A program made the translations under genes and the position numbers. From Microthrixaceae bacterium (GTDB taxonomy: Bacteria > Actinomycetota > Acidimicrobiia > Acidimicrobiales > Iamiaceae), in contig JADJDU010000001.1 of NCBI GenBank assembly GCA_016702505.1, positions 558,001 to 622,000 on the forward strand: DNA of 64,000 nucleotides, in the 5' to 3' direction. Below, piece after piece: positions 26,921 to 36,179 of the stretch. The stretch's first letter is position 1, and every line of letters starts with the position of its first letter. The notes under the pieces are model-generated. The model was not told where the DNA came from, made no database searches, and saw only the letters and a list, made by a program, of their open reading frames with translations.

Positions 26921-26954
26921 CCAGCGGGTCAGACGGTTGGGTCTGACCCGCTGG
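26921..26954 (+). terminator. Strong hairpin terminator after the NYN/H1-like gene
   Basis: A perfect 14-base-pair stem, CCAGCGGGTCAGAC / GTCTGACCCGCTGG, with a six-base loop GGTTGG, 26 bases after the stop codon. Confidence 0.8.
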
Positions 26955-27032
26955 TGTCGTCTTGGTGGAGAGTGTGCGCACGCTGGTCGCGGCGCCGACG
27001 ACCGGATCTCTCCCGACCGCTAGGGTCGGATC

Positions 27033-27803
27033 GTGCGAATCGCCACGTGGAACGTCAACTCGCTGAACGCCCGCATGGACAGGGTCGAGGCTTGGCTGGT
27101 CGACCTGGCTCCCGATGTCGTCTGTCTCCAGGAGACCAAGCTGGCCGACGGCGCCTTTCCCGGCCTGGCCTTCCAGGCCTTGGGCTATGACTCCGTGCAC
27201 CATGGCGAGGGCCGCTGGAACGGCGTGGCGATCCTGTCGCGCGTCGGCCTCGACGATGTGGTCCATGGATTCGGTCCCGACGACACCGACCCTGAGGCCC
27301 GCCTGGTGTGGGCCACCTGCGGAGGCGTCAGGGTCGCCAGCGCCTACGTGCCAAACGGTCGCGCCTTGGACCACGACCACTACCGCTACAAGCTGAGCTG
27401 GCTGGCTCGGCTCAGGGACCGTCTGGCCGCCGCCGAGTCCGCCACCGAAGCCGTGGTGGTCGCCGGCGACTTCAACATCGCCCCCACCGATCAGGACGTG
27501 TGGGACCCGTCCCAATTCAGCGAAGCCACCCACACCAGCGAAGCCGAGCGGGAAGCCCTCGCCGCCATCATCGAGTGGGGGATGGTCGACACCTTTCGCC
27601 TCATCCATCCCGAGCCTGGCCTCTACAGCTGGTGGGACTACCGCGCTGGCCGTTTCCACAAGCACGAGGGCATGAGGATCGACCTCGTCTTGGGTACCCA
27701 GCCGGTGGCCGACCGGGTCACCTTCGCCACCATCGACCGTAACGCTCGGAAGGGACAACAGCCCTCAGACCACGCGCCGGTGATCGTCGACCTCAGCGAC
27801 TGA
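27033..27803 (+). CDS. xthA: Exodeoxyribonuclease III (AP endonuclease)
   Basis: 256 residues from GTG. This is the ExoIII branch of the EEP nuclease family, acting on abasic sites and 3' blocked ends in base excision repair. Signatures: IATWNVNSLNAR, VVCLQETKL with the metal-binding Glu, YVPNGRALDHDHYRYK, VVAGDFNIAPTDQDVWDP, and the final SDHAPVIVDL. RIDLVLGTQPVAD is also typical. It stands alone downstream of a terminator, before a thioesterase gene. Confidence 0.96.
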   Translation: MRIATWNVNSLNARMDRVEAWLVDLAPDVVCLQETKLADGAFPGLAFQALGYDSVHHGEGRWNGVAILSRVGLDDVVHGFGPDDTDPEARLVWATCGGVRVASAYVPNGRALDHDHYRYKLSWLARLRDRLAAAESATEAVVVAGDFNIAPTDQDVWDPSQFSEATHTSEAEREALAAIIEWGMVDTFRLIHPEPGLYSWWDYRAGRFHKHEGMRIDLVLGTQPVADRVTFATIDRNARKGQQPSDHAPVIVDLSD

Positions 27804-27833
27804 ACGACCCCACCCCCGAACCATCTCAGGAAC

Positions 27834-28628
27834 ATGGCCGAAACCAACGAACCCGACCAGCCCGGCAAAGAACCGACCCGGGCCGAACTGCTAGCCGCGA
27901 TCACCGACTGGAAACCTCGGCCAGTCGACGAGACCGACCCTGAACGGTTGGCCTACGTCACCCGCCGCCTCCGCTCAGGGTCAGTCGAGCTGTCGCCGCG
28001 TCGGGCCGGACTCAAGCGCATGGCCGATGCCTCACGGCTTCTCACCTCCCGGCTGGCCGGGACTAGCGCTCCCGACGACGTGGTCAGCGAGGCCGCCGCC
28101 CAACTCGAAAAGCTAGCTGCGCTGTTCGCTGGCTACGACCAGGACCTGTCCTACGGCTTCGGCGAGACGTCGATCACCGGGTCGACTCCAGACCCCATGT
28201 TCGATCACAGCCCGATACTCGGCATCGCCAACCCGATCGCACCGCCGATGTCGCTCACCGAGCAAGACGGGGTGGTGGTGGCCACCGTCACTATGCCCAA
28301 GGCGTACGAAGGTCCACCCGGATGCGTACACGGCGGGTTCGTGGCTGCTCTCTTCGACGAGGTGCTCGGCGCGGCACAGTCCCTATCGGGGGCGCCAGGC
28401 ATGACCGGGACCCTCAAGATCCGCTACGAGGCCCCCACACCACTGCACACCGAACTGCGTTTCGAGGGCCGGATGGTGGGCGTCGAGCGGCGCAAGATCT
28501 TCACCGAAGGCCTCTGCTACGCAGGAGACACCATCACGGCCCGAGCCGAGGGGATCTTCATCTCGCTCAACCCCGGCACATTCCTGGAACTGATCGCGGA
28601 ACGGGAACGGGCGCAGCAAGGCCAGTGA
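27834..28628 (+). CDS. PaaI-type hotdog-fold thioesterase
   Basis: 264 residues. The C-terminal half (from about 135) is a hotdog domain: PPGCVHGGFVAALFDEVLGAAQS carries the HGG...D/E catalytic pattern of the PaaI/4HBT family, followed by GTLKIRYEAPTPLHTELRFEGRM and ITARAEGIFISLNPGTF. The N-terminal 130 residues are helical and polar, with no separate domain recognised. It probably hydrolyses an acyl-CoA; the substrate is unknown. It converges on the DUF2505 gene, whose stop is 3 bases away. Confidence 0.85.
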   Translation: MAETNEPDQPGKEPTRAELLAAITDWKPRPVDETDPERLAYVTRRLRSGSVELSPRRAGLKRMADASRLLTSRLAGTSAPDDVVSEAAAQLEKLAALFAGYDQDLSYGFGETSITGSTPDPMFDHSPILGIANPIAPPMSLTEQDGVVVATVTMPKAYEGPPGCVHGGFVAALFDEVLGAAQSLSGAPGMTGTLKIRYEAPTPLHTELRFEGRMVGVERRKIFTEGLCYAGDTITARAEGIFISLNPGTFLELIAERERAQQGQ

Positions 28629-28631
28629 CTG

Positions 28632-29123
28632 TCAGCCCGGGCCCCGGATCCAGGCGTCGAGGGCGGGAGCCTCGGCCATCAGGTATTCCTCTAGGCCCGA
28701 CACGATCGCCTGCTCGACGCGGCTGGCCACCAACGGTGCCCGCACCTGAAGCTCGCCGGTGATCGTTCGACGGCTGCCACCGTCGACCTCGTCAACCTGG
28801 AAGTTGCCGCGACACCGGAGCCGATCGGGGTAGTGGTCGGGGAGGAGCCGGAACCGGGCCGAGCGGGCGGCATGGTCGTGAATCGACTCCTGGACCCAGG
28901 TAAGACGGTCCGGCGCCACGACCGCGGTTACCGCCGAGGGCAGATCGCCGGTGAAGCGGAACCTCACCTCCAGATGGTGAGCCGGGTCACCATCGGCACC
29001 CACCACCTCTATGCCGCCCAGCTTGGGTAGCCCGACCAGGGTCGGGTACAGGTCCGGATCGGCATAGGCGCGGTTCACCGATTCGGCATCTGACTCGAAA
29101 TGCTGCACCAGTCGGAAGTTCAT
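28632..29123 (-). CDS. DUF2505 family protein (START/polyketide-cyclase-like)
   Basis: 163 residues. The start NFRLVQHFESDAESVNRAYADPDLYPTL and the end VEQAIVSGLEEYLMAEAPALDAWI match the DUF2505 pattern, an SRPBCC/START-like fold predicted to hold a hydrophobic ligand. No enzymatic residues can be assigned. Its ATG overlaps the stop of the upstream helicase gene by four bases, so it is translationally coupled to uvrD2. Confidence 0.85.
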   Translation of the reverse strand: MNFRLVQHFESDAESVNRAYADPDLYPTLVGLPKLGGIEVVGADGDPAHHLEVRFRFTGDLPSAVTAVVAPDRLTWVQESIHDHAARSARFRLLPDHYPDRLRCRGNFQVDEVDGGSRRTITGELQVRAPLVASRVEQAIVSGLEEYLMAEAPALDAWIRGPG

Positions 29124-31171
29124 GCGGGCCTAGCTCCGGGGAGGGGTCGAAGGTTGGTCTGGTCGTCGGCATCAAGGTGCTGGGCCACGATGGATAGCAG
29201 ACGCTCACCGTGGTCGGCTCGGGTGAACGGGCCGAGGCCAGCCAGGCCGGCCAGGTCCTCCATGGTCTGGGGCTGGTGCCGGGCGACAGCGTCGAGCCCT
29301 CGTTCGGACAAAACGACGGTTGGTCTGACCCCGGCCTTGCGGGCTTGGGCGGCCCGCCAGCGTCGAAGCTCTTCGGCGATGGCGTGGGTCGGGTCGTCTG
29401 TGGTCCCGTGCTCGTCGGGCGGATCGAGAGCCAAACGAGCGGTGTCCACGGCACCGGTGGTGCCCGAAGCGACTTGGGCTTCGCGCTCCAGCCTGGTGAT
29501 CGTGGCGCGGACCTTGGACAACAACGGCGACGGAGCCCGCTCCACCGGATCGGTGGTAAAGGTCCGCTGACGCGCCCAACTGAACCGCAACACCTCGGCG
29601 GCCCGAGTCACAGCCACGTACAGGAGTCGCTCCTCTTCGGCCCGAGCTGCAGCGGTGCGGGCATGGGTGATGGGCAGGTAGCCCACTTCGCATCCAGCGA
29701 CGTGAACCACGTCCCATTCCAGGCCCTTGGCGGCGTGGAACGAAGCGATGGTGACCGCATCTCCCGAATCGGGGGTGTCGCTGACCAGCATCGTGCGCAG
29801 CCACCCGGACAGGGCCTCGGCCGGAGCTCCCGGATCGGCGGCCAGCAACTCCCGTCCAAGCCGGATGAGCTGCTCTTGGCGCTCCACCACTTGAGCCTGG
29901 GACCCACCTGCGCCTACCAGTGAATCCCGCTGCTCGATGGTGGTGGCCTCGAGGTCGTCTAGGACCGTGACCAGAGGATCGCGTCGGCGTTGGAAACCTT
30001 CGAGCAGGCGCTGCACGTGCGGGTCATCTAGCAGCCGAGTCCCACCCCGGACGCGGTAGGGGATGGACGCCCGCCGGAACGCCTCCTCGAACAGAGCGGT
30101 CTGGGCATGGGTGCGCACCAGCACGGCCTGGGACGCCCACGTCCGCCCCGGGCGGCGAAGCTCACGGATCGAACGGGCAACGCCAGCGGCCTCATCGCGG
30201 TCTGACTGGTAGCCCACGATCACCGGAACTGGACCATCCACATTGGTGCTCAGGTATCCGATGGTCCCGCCGAGGTCGTCGTTGGCGCGGAGGGTGGAGG
30301 CTACGGCCAACACCTGAGGACTGGAGCGGTAGGAGCGGTCGAGGCGAACCACCTCGGCCCCGGGGTGGTGACCCGCGAAGTCCACGAGGAACGACGCATC
30401 GGCCCCGTTCCACGAATAGATGGCCTGATCGGGATCCCCGACGACGCACAGGTCGGGCCGCTCACCCAACCACGCCCGCAGCAGGCGTTCCTGGAGGGGG
30501 TTCACGTCTTGGTACTCGTCCACGAACAGATGCCGGAACCGCCAACGTTGAGCGGCCGCAAAGGTTGGGTCCCGCTCGAGGCGGGCCGCAGTCAACAACA
30601 GGAGATCATCGAAGTCGACCAGAGCCTTCTTGCGCTTCAGGTCCTCGTAGCCGCGGTACCAACCGGCGATGCGAGACGCATCACCCGGAGGGCGGCGACC
30701 CACTGCGTTCACTGCGGCCTCATAGGCCTCGGGGGCTACCAGACGGGCCTTGGCCCACTCGATCTCACCGGCCACGTCGATGGGACGGACCTGGCGGGTC
30801 GAACCCAGCACCTGGCTGAGGATGCGGCTCTTGCGGTCCAAGAGGGTGGGAGCGGCACGGTTGTCTCCCGCCCAGGCGACGCGGAGCTGGGCATAGGCCA
30901 GCGCATGAAACGTTCCGGCCGCCGGTAGGTCTCGCAGGCCCAGCCGGGCCAGACGCTGATCCAGCTCGAGTGCGGCCTTGCGGGTGAACGTGACGGCCAT
31001 CACGTGGCGGGGATCGGCCGAACCAGCCGCGCAGCGGTGGGCGATTCGACGGGTCAACACCCGTGTCTTTCCCGAACCGGGGCCAGCCAGGATGGCCAAC
31101 GGTTGGGCCGGGCTGGTCACGGCCAGACGCTGAGCCGGGTCCAACCCGTCGAGCAGCCGATCCACGTCCAC
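29120..31171 (-). CDS. uvrD2: UvrD2-like superfamily I DNA helicase with C-terminal HRDC domain
   Basis: 683 residues. All SF1A motifs are visible: AILAGPGSGKTRVLTRRI (I), VTFTRKAALELDQRL (Ia), LFVDEYQDVNPLQ (II), VVGDPDQAIYSWNGAD (III), RLDRSYRSSPQVL (IV), IASFHAAKGLEWDVVHVAG (V), YVAVTRAAEVL (VI). The end (LSERGLDAVARHQPQTMEDLAGLAGLGPF) is an HRDC domain, as in mycobacterial UvrD2; the tetracysteine motif described there is not seen. A 3'-5' repair helicase is expected. It is coupled to the DUF2505 gene downstream. Confidence 0.93.
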   Translation of the reverse strand: MDVDRLLDGLDPAQRLAVTSPAQPLAILAGPGSGKTRVLTRRIAHRCAAGSADPRHVMAVTFTRKAALELDQRLARLGLRDLPAAGTFHALAYAQLRVAWAGDNRAAPTLLDRKSRILSQVLGSTRQVRPIDVAGEIEWAKARLVAPEAYEAAVNAVGRRPPGDASRIAGWYRGYEDLKRKKALVDFDDLLLLTAARLERDPTFAAAQRWRFRHLFVDEYQDVNPLQERLLRAWLGERPDLCVVGDPDQAIYSWNGADASFLVDFAGHHPGAEVVRLDRSYRSSPQVLAVASTLRANDDLGGTIGYLSTNVDGPVPVIVGYQSDRDEAAGVARSIRELRRPGRTWASQAVLVRTHAQTALFEEAFRRASIPYRVRGGTRLLDDPHVQRLLEGFQRRRDPLVTVLDDLEATTIEQRDSLVGAGGSQAQVVERQEQLIRLGRELLAADPGAPAEALSGWLRTMLVSDTPDSGDAVTIASFHAAKGLEWDVVHVAGCEVGYLPITHARTAAARAEEERLLYVAVTRAAEVLRFSWARQRTFTTDPVERAPSPLLSKVRATITRLEREAQVASGTTGAVDTARLALDPPDEHGTTDDPTHAIAEELRRWRAAQARKAGVRPTVVLSERGLDAVARHQPQTMEDLAGLAGLGPFTRADHGERLLSIVAQHLDADDQTNLRPLPGARPA

Positions 31172-31221
31172 TCCGGCATGGTACGGCTCCCTCCGCCGCT
31201 GAGGTCAGAACTGGATCTAGG

Positions 31222-31884
31222 GTGCCGAACGTGGCCTTCTCAGAAAAACTGCTCAACGACGGAGAGAAGCTGGTCCTCGACCTCCGCCCTCACATCGTCT
31301 TCCTCGCTCCCGCGGCCGCCGCCTTCGCTGTGGCCGTGATCGGCAGCCTGGTGACCTGGGCGGTCATGGGGGAGACGGCGGAGACGTTCCTCAACTGGGT
31401 GCGGCTAGCAGCGGTGCTGTTCACCGGCTTGTGGCTGCTGTTCGAATGGGTCAAGTGGTACACCACCAACTTCGTTCTCACCACCGACCGGATCATCACC
31501 TCAGAGGGGTTCATCGCCAAGAAGGGCATGGAGATCCCTCTGGACCGGGTGAACACGGTGATCTTCAACCAGAGCGTGTTCGAACGAATGATCAAGGCTG
31601 GCGACCTCGGCATCGAATCAGCCGGTGAACAGGGAAGCCAGCACCTCACCGACATCCGTAGACCCGACGTTGTCAAGAACGAGATCTACCGACAGATCGA
31701 AGCCAACGAGAACCGCAAGTTCGACCGCATCCGGACCGGTCCCGGTGCCGACCCCACCCAGGTCCAAGGTGGGGCACCGAGCATTCCCGAACAGATCGAC
31801 CAGCTCGCCGAGCTGCACCAGCGTGGCGTGCTCAGCGATGCTGAGTTCCAGCGCAAGAAGGCCGAGCTACTCGACCGCATGTGA
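31222..31884 (+). CDS. PH-domain (DUF304/bPH2) membrane protein with SHOCT tail
   Basis: 220 residues from a GTG at 31222 (a GTG at 31231 is equally possible; the frame is open upstream into uvrD2). Two membrane segments at about residues 25-50 and 58-78 precede a bacterial PH domain: NFVLTTDRIITSEGFIAKKGMEIPLDRVNTVIFNQSVFERMIKAGDLGIESAG. After a linker the last 35 residues are a SHOCT motif (IPEQIDQLAELHQRGVLSDAEFQRKKAELL). The gene is divergent from uvrD2. Function unknown. Confidence 0.88.
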   Translation: MPNVAFSEKLLNDGEKLVLDLRPHIVFLAPAAAAFAVAVIGSLVTWAVMGETAETFLNWVRLAAVLFTGLWLLFEWVKWYTTNFVLTTDRIITSEGFIAKKGMEIPLDRVNTVIFNQSVFERMIKAGDLGIESAGEQGSQHLTDIRRPDVVKNEIYRQIEANENRKFDRIRTGPGADPTQVQGGAPSIPEQIDQLAELHQRGVLSDAEFQRKKAELLDRM

Positions 31885-31899
31885 ATGGTGGCGGCGAGG

Positions 31900-32907
31900 T
31901 CAGGCCACGATCCTGGCTCCGGCCGAAGCTCTCACCGCCCAGCCGTCGCGGAGCGCACCCGGCTCGGCCAAGGCCACAACGCATCCCCCGAAACCGGCGC
32001 CGGTGAGACGGGCTCCGTACACACCGGGGGTGGCGGTCAGGCGGTCCACCAGTGCATCGAGCACCGGAGTCGACACCTCGAAGTCTTCACGCAGCGAACG
32101 ATGGCTGTCGATCATGGCCCGCCCCATCTCGGCCAGGTCGCCGGCTCGCAGCGCTTCGACGGCTCGGCGGACCCGGGCGTTCTCGGTGACCACGTGGCGG
32201 GCTCGGCGGGTCAGCAAGCCGTCGGCCATCGACGCCAGCGGGCCCAGGTCGCCTACATCGGAGATCAGGCGCAGTGGCCCCACCACCTCCTCGGCAGCAC
32301 GGACCGAGGCGATGCGTTCGGCGTAGGCCGACGACGCCAGCTCTCGCTCTTGACCGGAGTGGATCACCCTGACCTCGACGTCATCAGGGACACCAACCGG
32401 GTCGACCTCGAGGGTGTGGCAGTCGATAAGCAGGGCGTGACCGTCCACACCTGCCGCTGACGCGAGTTGGTCCATGATCCCGCACGGCACCCCCGACGCC
32501 TCCTGCTCGGCTCGCTGGGTGAGGCGGGCCAGCTCCAGAGGCGTACCGTCGAAACCGAGGGCCAACGCCACCGACACCTCCAATGCGGCACTGGATGACA
32601 GCCCGGCCCCCACCGGCAGGGTGGTGGTGATCTGGCCGGTGAACCCGAAAGCCGGTCTCAGTTGGGCAACTACCCCAGCCACGTAGCGGGCCCAGCGGGG
32701 CTCAGCGCCAGCGGGATCTTCGACCGATAGGACCACGCGGGCCGGTTCGGGCTGATCGGCACTGGTCAGGTAGATCTCGGTGCCACCGCGTCGCCCGGTC
32801 ACCGTGGTGGCCAAGTCGACAGCCATGGGCAAGACGAGCCCTCCGGCGATATCGGTGTAGTCGCCAATCAGGTTGACCCGCCCCGGGGCGACGGCGGTCA
32901 CCTCCAC
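31900..32907 (-). CDS. galK: Galactokinase GalK
   Basis: GalK phosphorylates galactose in the Leloir pathway. APGRVNLIGDYTDIAGGLVLP is the galactokinase signature at the N-terminus. LPVGAGLSSSAALEVSVALAL is the ATP-binding GHMP motif, and LTGAGFGGCVVAL the third motif. PCGIMDQLASA contains the catalytic Asp region. Start: GTG at 32907, or GTG at 32901 which would overlap the galT stop by exactly four bases; the annotated frame to 33045 is an over-extension. About 335 residues, short at the N-terminus as in other actinobacteria. Confidence 0.93.
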   Translation of the reverse strand: MEVTAVAPGRVNLIGDYTDIAGGLVLPMAVDLATTVTGRRGGTEIYLTSADQPEPARVVLSVEDPAGAEPRWARYVAGVVAQLRPAFGFTGQITTTLPVGAGLSSSAALEVSVALALGFDGTPLELARLTQRAEQEASGVPCGIMDQLASAAGVDGHALLIDCHTLEVDPVGVPDDVEVRVIHSGQERELASSAYAERIASVRAAEEVVGPLRLISDVGDLGPLASMADGLLTRRARHVVTENARVRRAVEALRAGDLAEMGRAMIDSHRSLREDFEVSTPVLDALVDRLTATPGVYGARLTGAGFGGCVVALAEPGALRDGWAVRASAGARIVA

Positions 32908-33791
32908 GGCACGGCCCTCAACGTGGCGGCGGCATCGGCCGGGACGACAGGGTTCAGGTAGGACCCGCTGCCCAGTTCGGCCCCGGCCACGTAGCGCATG
33001 ACTCCCGGGGCTCGGTGAGGGCCGGCGATCTCCACGTGCATCCACGCCGCGGGCCAGTCTCCACCGTCGGTGGGACGCTGGTGGATCCAGAACATGTACG
33101 GCATGGGCGGGTCGAACACCCCCTCCAGCCGACCCAGGGTCTCGGCCAGAACCGAGGCCATCGCACGTCGTTCCGAGCTGGTCAGCGACATCAGGTCGGG
33201 TCGACGTTCCAGCGGGGCCACCCGCAGGCCGAACGGGTAGATCGGAGCCGACGGCACCCAGGCCCGCCAGCCATCACGCTCCACCACCACCAGCTCGAGA
33301 TGATCTTCCAGGAGCCGGTGACCATCGGCCAGCCGGGAGAGCTCGGTGGCCGGCAACGGAGGCACATCGGGGTAGGCGTAGATCTGCCCGTGGGGGTGGG
33401 CGATGGTGGCTCCCACGTCGGGCCCGTTGTTCTCGAACACCAACACATAGGAGATGTCGGGACGGGAGCCCAGCGACGCGGTGCGCTGCGTCCACAGCTC
33501 GACCACCTCTGCCGCTGCTGCGTCGCCCATTGTGGACAGGCGGGACTGGTGGTCGGGGGAGTAGAGAACCACCTCGCAGCGGTCGTCGGGAAACGAAGGC
33601 CAACGGTTGGGGAAGACCCGGACCCGGTACGGCTCGGGCGATTCGGTGCCGCCCACGCAGAACGGGCAACCGGTCGGGCCGGTGGTGGGAAGGTTCGGGC
33701 GCTTCTGTCGGCTGCCCGTGACCTGGACCTGGATCCCGGTGAGAGGGTCGGTTCGCAGTTCGCTCACGGAGTCGTTGTAGGAGTTCGACAT
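32898..33791 (-). CDS. galT: Galactose-1-phosphate uridylyltransferase GalT
   Basis: GalT exchanges UMP between UDP-glucose and galactose-1-phosphate. From the ATG at 33791 it has 297 residues, starting SNSYNDSVSELRTDPLTG. Zinc ligands C42PFC45 and the active-site HPHGQ with His134 are present, plus the second histidine block WMHVEIAGPHR. An ATG at 33824 and an even longer frame to 33992 exist; the latter would cross into rimO. Ends inside galK, forming a coupled galT-galK operon. galE is not in the window. Confidence 0.92.
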   Translation of the reverse strand: MSNSYNDSVSELRTDPLTGIQVQVTGSRQKRPNLPTTGPTGCPFCVGGTESPEPYRVRVFPNRWPSFPDDRCEVVLYSPDHQSRLSTMGDAAAAEVVELWTQRTASLGSRPDISYVLVFENNGPDVGATIAHPHGQIYAYPDVPPLPATELSRLADGHRLLEDHLELVVVERDGWRAWVPSAPIYPFGLRVAPLERRPDLMSLTSSERRAMASVLAETLGRLEGVFDPPMPYMFWIHQRPTDGGDWPAAWMHVEIAGPHRAPGVMRYVAGAELGSGSYLNPVVPADAAATLRAVPWR

Positions 33792-33933
33792 GCAGAGGCG
33801 ACGATACGCGTCGGCGCCGTACATGGCGGAGCGGACGTCGAGGTACCGGGCCTCGGGTACCGGGCCTCGCCCGGCATGGTTGCCACACAGCGATGGCCAG
33901 GCTGGGCGAGACCACCGGTAGCGTGGTGACCCC

Positions 33934-35208
33934 ATGTCGCGCGTACACCTCGTCACCCTCGGCTGCCCCAAGAACGAGGTCGATTCAGACAAGTTGCTGG
34001 GCCAACTGAGCTCGGAGGGCTACGAGACCACCGACGACGCCACCGGCGCCGACCTGGTGGTGGTCAACACCTGCGCGTTCATCGAAGAAGCTCGTCAGGA
34101 GTCGATCGACACCGTGCTGGGCCTGGCCGACCTGAAGGCCGATGGCGCCCGACTGGTGGTCACCGGGTGCATGGCCGAGCGCTACCGAGACGAACTGGCC
34201 GAGGCCCTTCCCGAGGTAGATGTGGTGGCTGGCTTCGGCGAAGTGTTCACCGCCACAGGCCGGGCGAGTAGCAGCTCCACCCCGGTCTCGATCGGACCCA
34301 GATCCAACCAGGCGGTCCCGTCCTTCGACCTCTTGAACCTGCCCCGACCCCGATCGTCACGACCTTGGGCCTACGTGAAGGTGGCCGAAGGCTGCGACCG
34401 GGCCTGTGGCTTTTGTGCCAACCCCAGTTTCCGGGGTCCCCAGCGGTCCCGTTCGCTGGACGCCGTCTTGGATGAGGTCGACCAACTCCAGGTGCGAGAG
34501 ATCGTGCTGGTGGCCCAGGACCTGGCCGCCTACGGGCGCGACCAAGGCGTGGGGGAGCGGTCCATCGTGAGGCTGGTGAGTGAGGTGTCAGAGCGGGTCG
34601 ACCGCACGCGACTGCTCTACCTCTACCCGTCGGACCTGACCGATGCGTTGATCGACACGATCTGTGCCACCGGGGTCCCGTACTTCGACCTGTCCCTCCA
34701 GCACGTGTCGGCCCCGCTGGTGCGCCGGATGCGTCGGTGGGGCAACGGGGAGCGGTACCTGACCAGAATCGCCGACATCCGACGACGGGAACCGGCTGCC
34801 GCCTTCCGTTCCAACTTCATCGTCGGGTACCCCGGCGAGACCGAAGATGACCACGACCAGCTCCTGGCCTTCGTGCAAGAAGCCCAGGTCGACTGGTGCG
34901 GGTTCTTCGCCTACTCACCCGAAGATGGAACTCACGCCGCCGGGCTGGACGGCCAGGTACCACGAGACCTGGTCGAGGAACGCCTGGCCGAGCTGCGGGA
35001 ACTGCAAGACGAGATAACCCAGAAAAAACGTGACGTTCTGATCGGTTCAGAGGTCGAAGTGCTCGTGGACGCCCCCGGGATAGGACGCAGTCACCGTGAA
35101 GCCCCCGAGATTGATGGCATCATCTCGGTTCCCGATCACCTGCCTGTGGGTTCCATCACCACCCTCACCGTCACCTCAGCCATGGGCCCGGACCTCCAGG
35201 CCGGCTGA
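33934..35208 (+). CDS. rimO: Ribosomal protein S12 methylthiotransferase RimO
   Basis: 424 residues. RimO adds a methylthio group to Asp89 of S12. The N-terminal UPF0004 domain has VTLGCPKNEVDSD, NTCAFIEEARQESID and VVTGCMAERY with its three cluster cysteines. The radical SAM domain has the CxxxCxxC cluster in CDRACGFCANPSFRG. A TRAM domain ends the protein. LGCPKNEVD and FIEEAR distinguish RimO from MiaB, which is a separate gene at 45356. The ATG lies in a divergent gap with galT. pgsA follows 23 bases later. Confidence 0.95.
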   Translation: MSRVHLVTLGCPKNEVDSDKLLGQLSSEGYETTDDATGADLVVVNTCAFIEEARQESIDTVLGLADLKADGARLVVTGCMAERYRDELAEALPEVDVVAGFGEVFTATGRASSSSTPVSIGPRSNQAVPSFDLLNLPRPRSSRPWAYVKVAEGCDRACGFCANPSFRGPQRSRSLDAVLDEVDQLQVREIVLVAQDLAAYGRDQGVGERSIVRLVSEVSERVDRTRLLYLYPSDLTDALIDTICATGVPYFDLSLQHVSAPLVRRMRRWGNGERYLTRIADIRRREPAAAFRSNFIVGYPGETEDDHDQLLAFVQEAQVDWCGFFAYSPEDGTHAAGLDGQVPRDLVEERLAELRELQDEITQKKRDVLIGSEVEVLVDAPGIGRSHREAPEIDGIISVPDHLPVGSITTLTVTSAMGPDLQAG

Positions 35209-35231
35209 ACATCTCGAGAACTCCGCCACCA

Positions 35232-35852
35232 ATGTCGAGCAACCCCAACCATCACCACGACACCAAACTCGTGCCCCTCGATGAACGGTACGGCCCCGGT
35301 GCCCTGCTGACCCCGGCCAACGTGATCACGGTGCTGCGTCTGGTCCTGTCACCGCTGCTGTTGGTGATGATCGTCGAGAATCCATCGAGCTGGGCCGCTT
35401 TCGCCTTCTGGACCATGCTCGCCTTCACCGACGGCATAGATGGCCACCTCGCCCGCCGCCATGGGACCACCCGGTCCGGGGCGTTCCTCGACCCGCTCGC
35501 AGACAAGGTCTTGGTGTTGGGAGCGCTGTTCGCCCTGGTGGCTGCCGAACGGTTCTGGGTGGTTCCGGTTGCCATCATCGCGGTGCGAGAGGTGGCCATC
35601 AGCCTGTTCCGCACCCAACTCGGCCGCCAGGGGTTGGCGGTACCGGCCCGCACCCTCGGCAAGGTCAAGACCGTGGTCCAGGAGTTTGCGGTGGCCTTGG
35701 CGCTGCTGCCCATCACCGCCGACGCCGAGATGGCCGCCACCACGGTCCTGTGGGTGGCTGTGGTCCTCACCGTGGTGTCGGGCGCGCAGTACCTGGTCGA
35801 CGGCCGTTCGGCGGCCACCACCCTCGGTCACCGCTCCGCTCCCGCCGCCTGA
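35232..35852 (+). CDS. pgsA: CDP-diacylglycerol-glycerol-3-phosphate 3-phosphatidyltransferase PgsA
   Basis: 206 residues, an integral membrane enzyme with about five hydrophobic segments. The CDP-alcohol phosphotransferase motif is complete: DGIDGHLARRHGTTRSGAFLDPLADK, holding all four aspartates, the Gly and the Arg. VITVLRLVLSPLLLVMI at the N-terminus is typical. PgsA makes phosphatidylglycerol phosphate. The rimO-pgsA-cinA neighbourhood supports PgsA over other family members. Confidence 0.9.
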   Translation: MSSNPNHHHDTKLVPLDERYGPGALLTPANVITVLRLVLSPLLLVMIVENPSSWAAFAFWTMLAFTDGIDGHLARRHGTTRSGAFLDPLADKVLVLGALFALVAAERFWVVPVAIIAVREVAISLFRTQLGRQGLAVPARTLGKVKTVVQEFAVALALLPITADAEMAATTVLWVAVVLTVVSGAQYLVDGRSAATTLGHRSAPAA

Positions 35853-35875
35853 GACTCCCACCCGCTTAGCCTGGA

Positions 35876-36138
35876 TCCACCGATCGAGCTTGGGTTGTGC
35901 TCGATTCTCCATGGTCACCCAGGCGAAACGGGTTCTCTGTGCGGCCACCGTTAGTGCTCGGCTGTCTGACGAGCTGAAGTCACAGGACTGGGCGGGGGTT
36001 TGGGGGCAGAGCCCTTTGTGGCGGAGCCCCTGACCTGCGGAGATCGGCTTTGCCGGTCGCAGCAGCGAAGACGTCGGCCGTCAGGCCGGCTACCAAACTC
36101 CGCCGGAAGGCTCTGGCTTTCGGCGGATCCAGGCTTAG
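35876..36138 (+). repeat. Modular hairpin repeat, copy D (head and stem modules, no tail)
   Basis: The copy runs from CGATCGAGCTTGGGTTGTGCTCGATTCTCC to GGCGGATCCAGGCTTA and matches 12963-13217 along its length, including GGGGCAGAGCCCTTTGTGGCGGAGCCCC near 36009-36035, the stems around 36040-36095, and CCGCCGGAAGGC...TTTCGGCGG. The CCGAGGC/GCCTCGG tail is absent; the sequence turns directly into the leader of the next gene. It lies between pgsA and the beta-propeller gene. Confidence 0.85.
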
Positions 36139-36179
36139 CTAACGTCGCGGCGACGTCATCGAGGGGTAGGGAAAGTGGC

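Noticed and set aside
26326..26946. Long alternative frames on both strands across the APAKK repeat (Arg/Leu-rich, Ala/Phe-rich or Ser/Leu-rich proteins)
   Set aside because: Shadows produced by the periodic codon repeat of the real gene; low complexity and no start signals.
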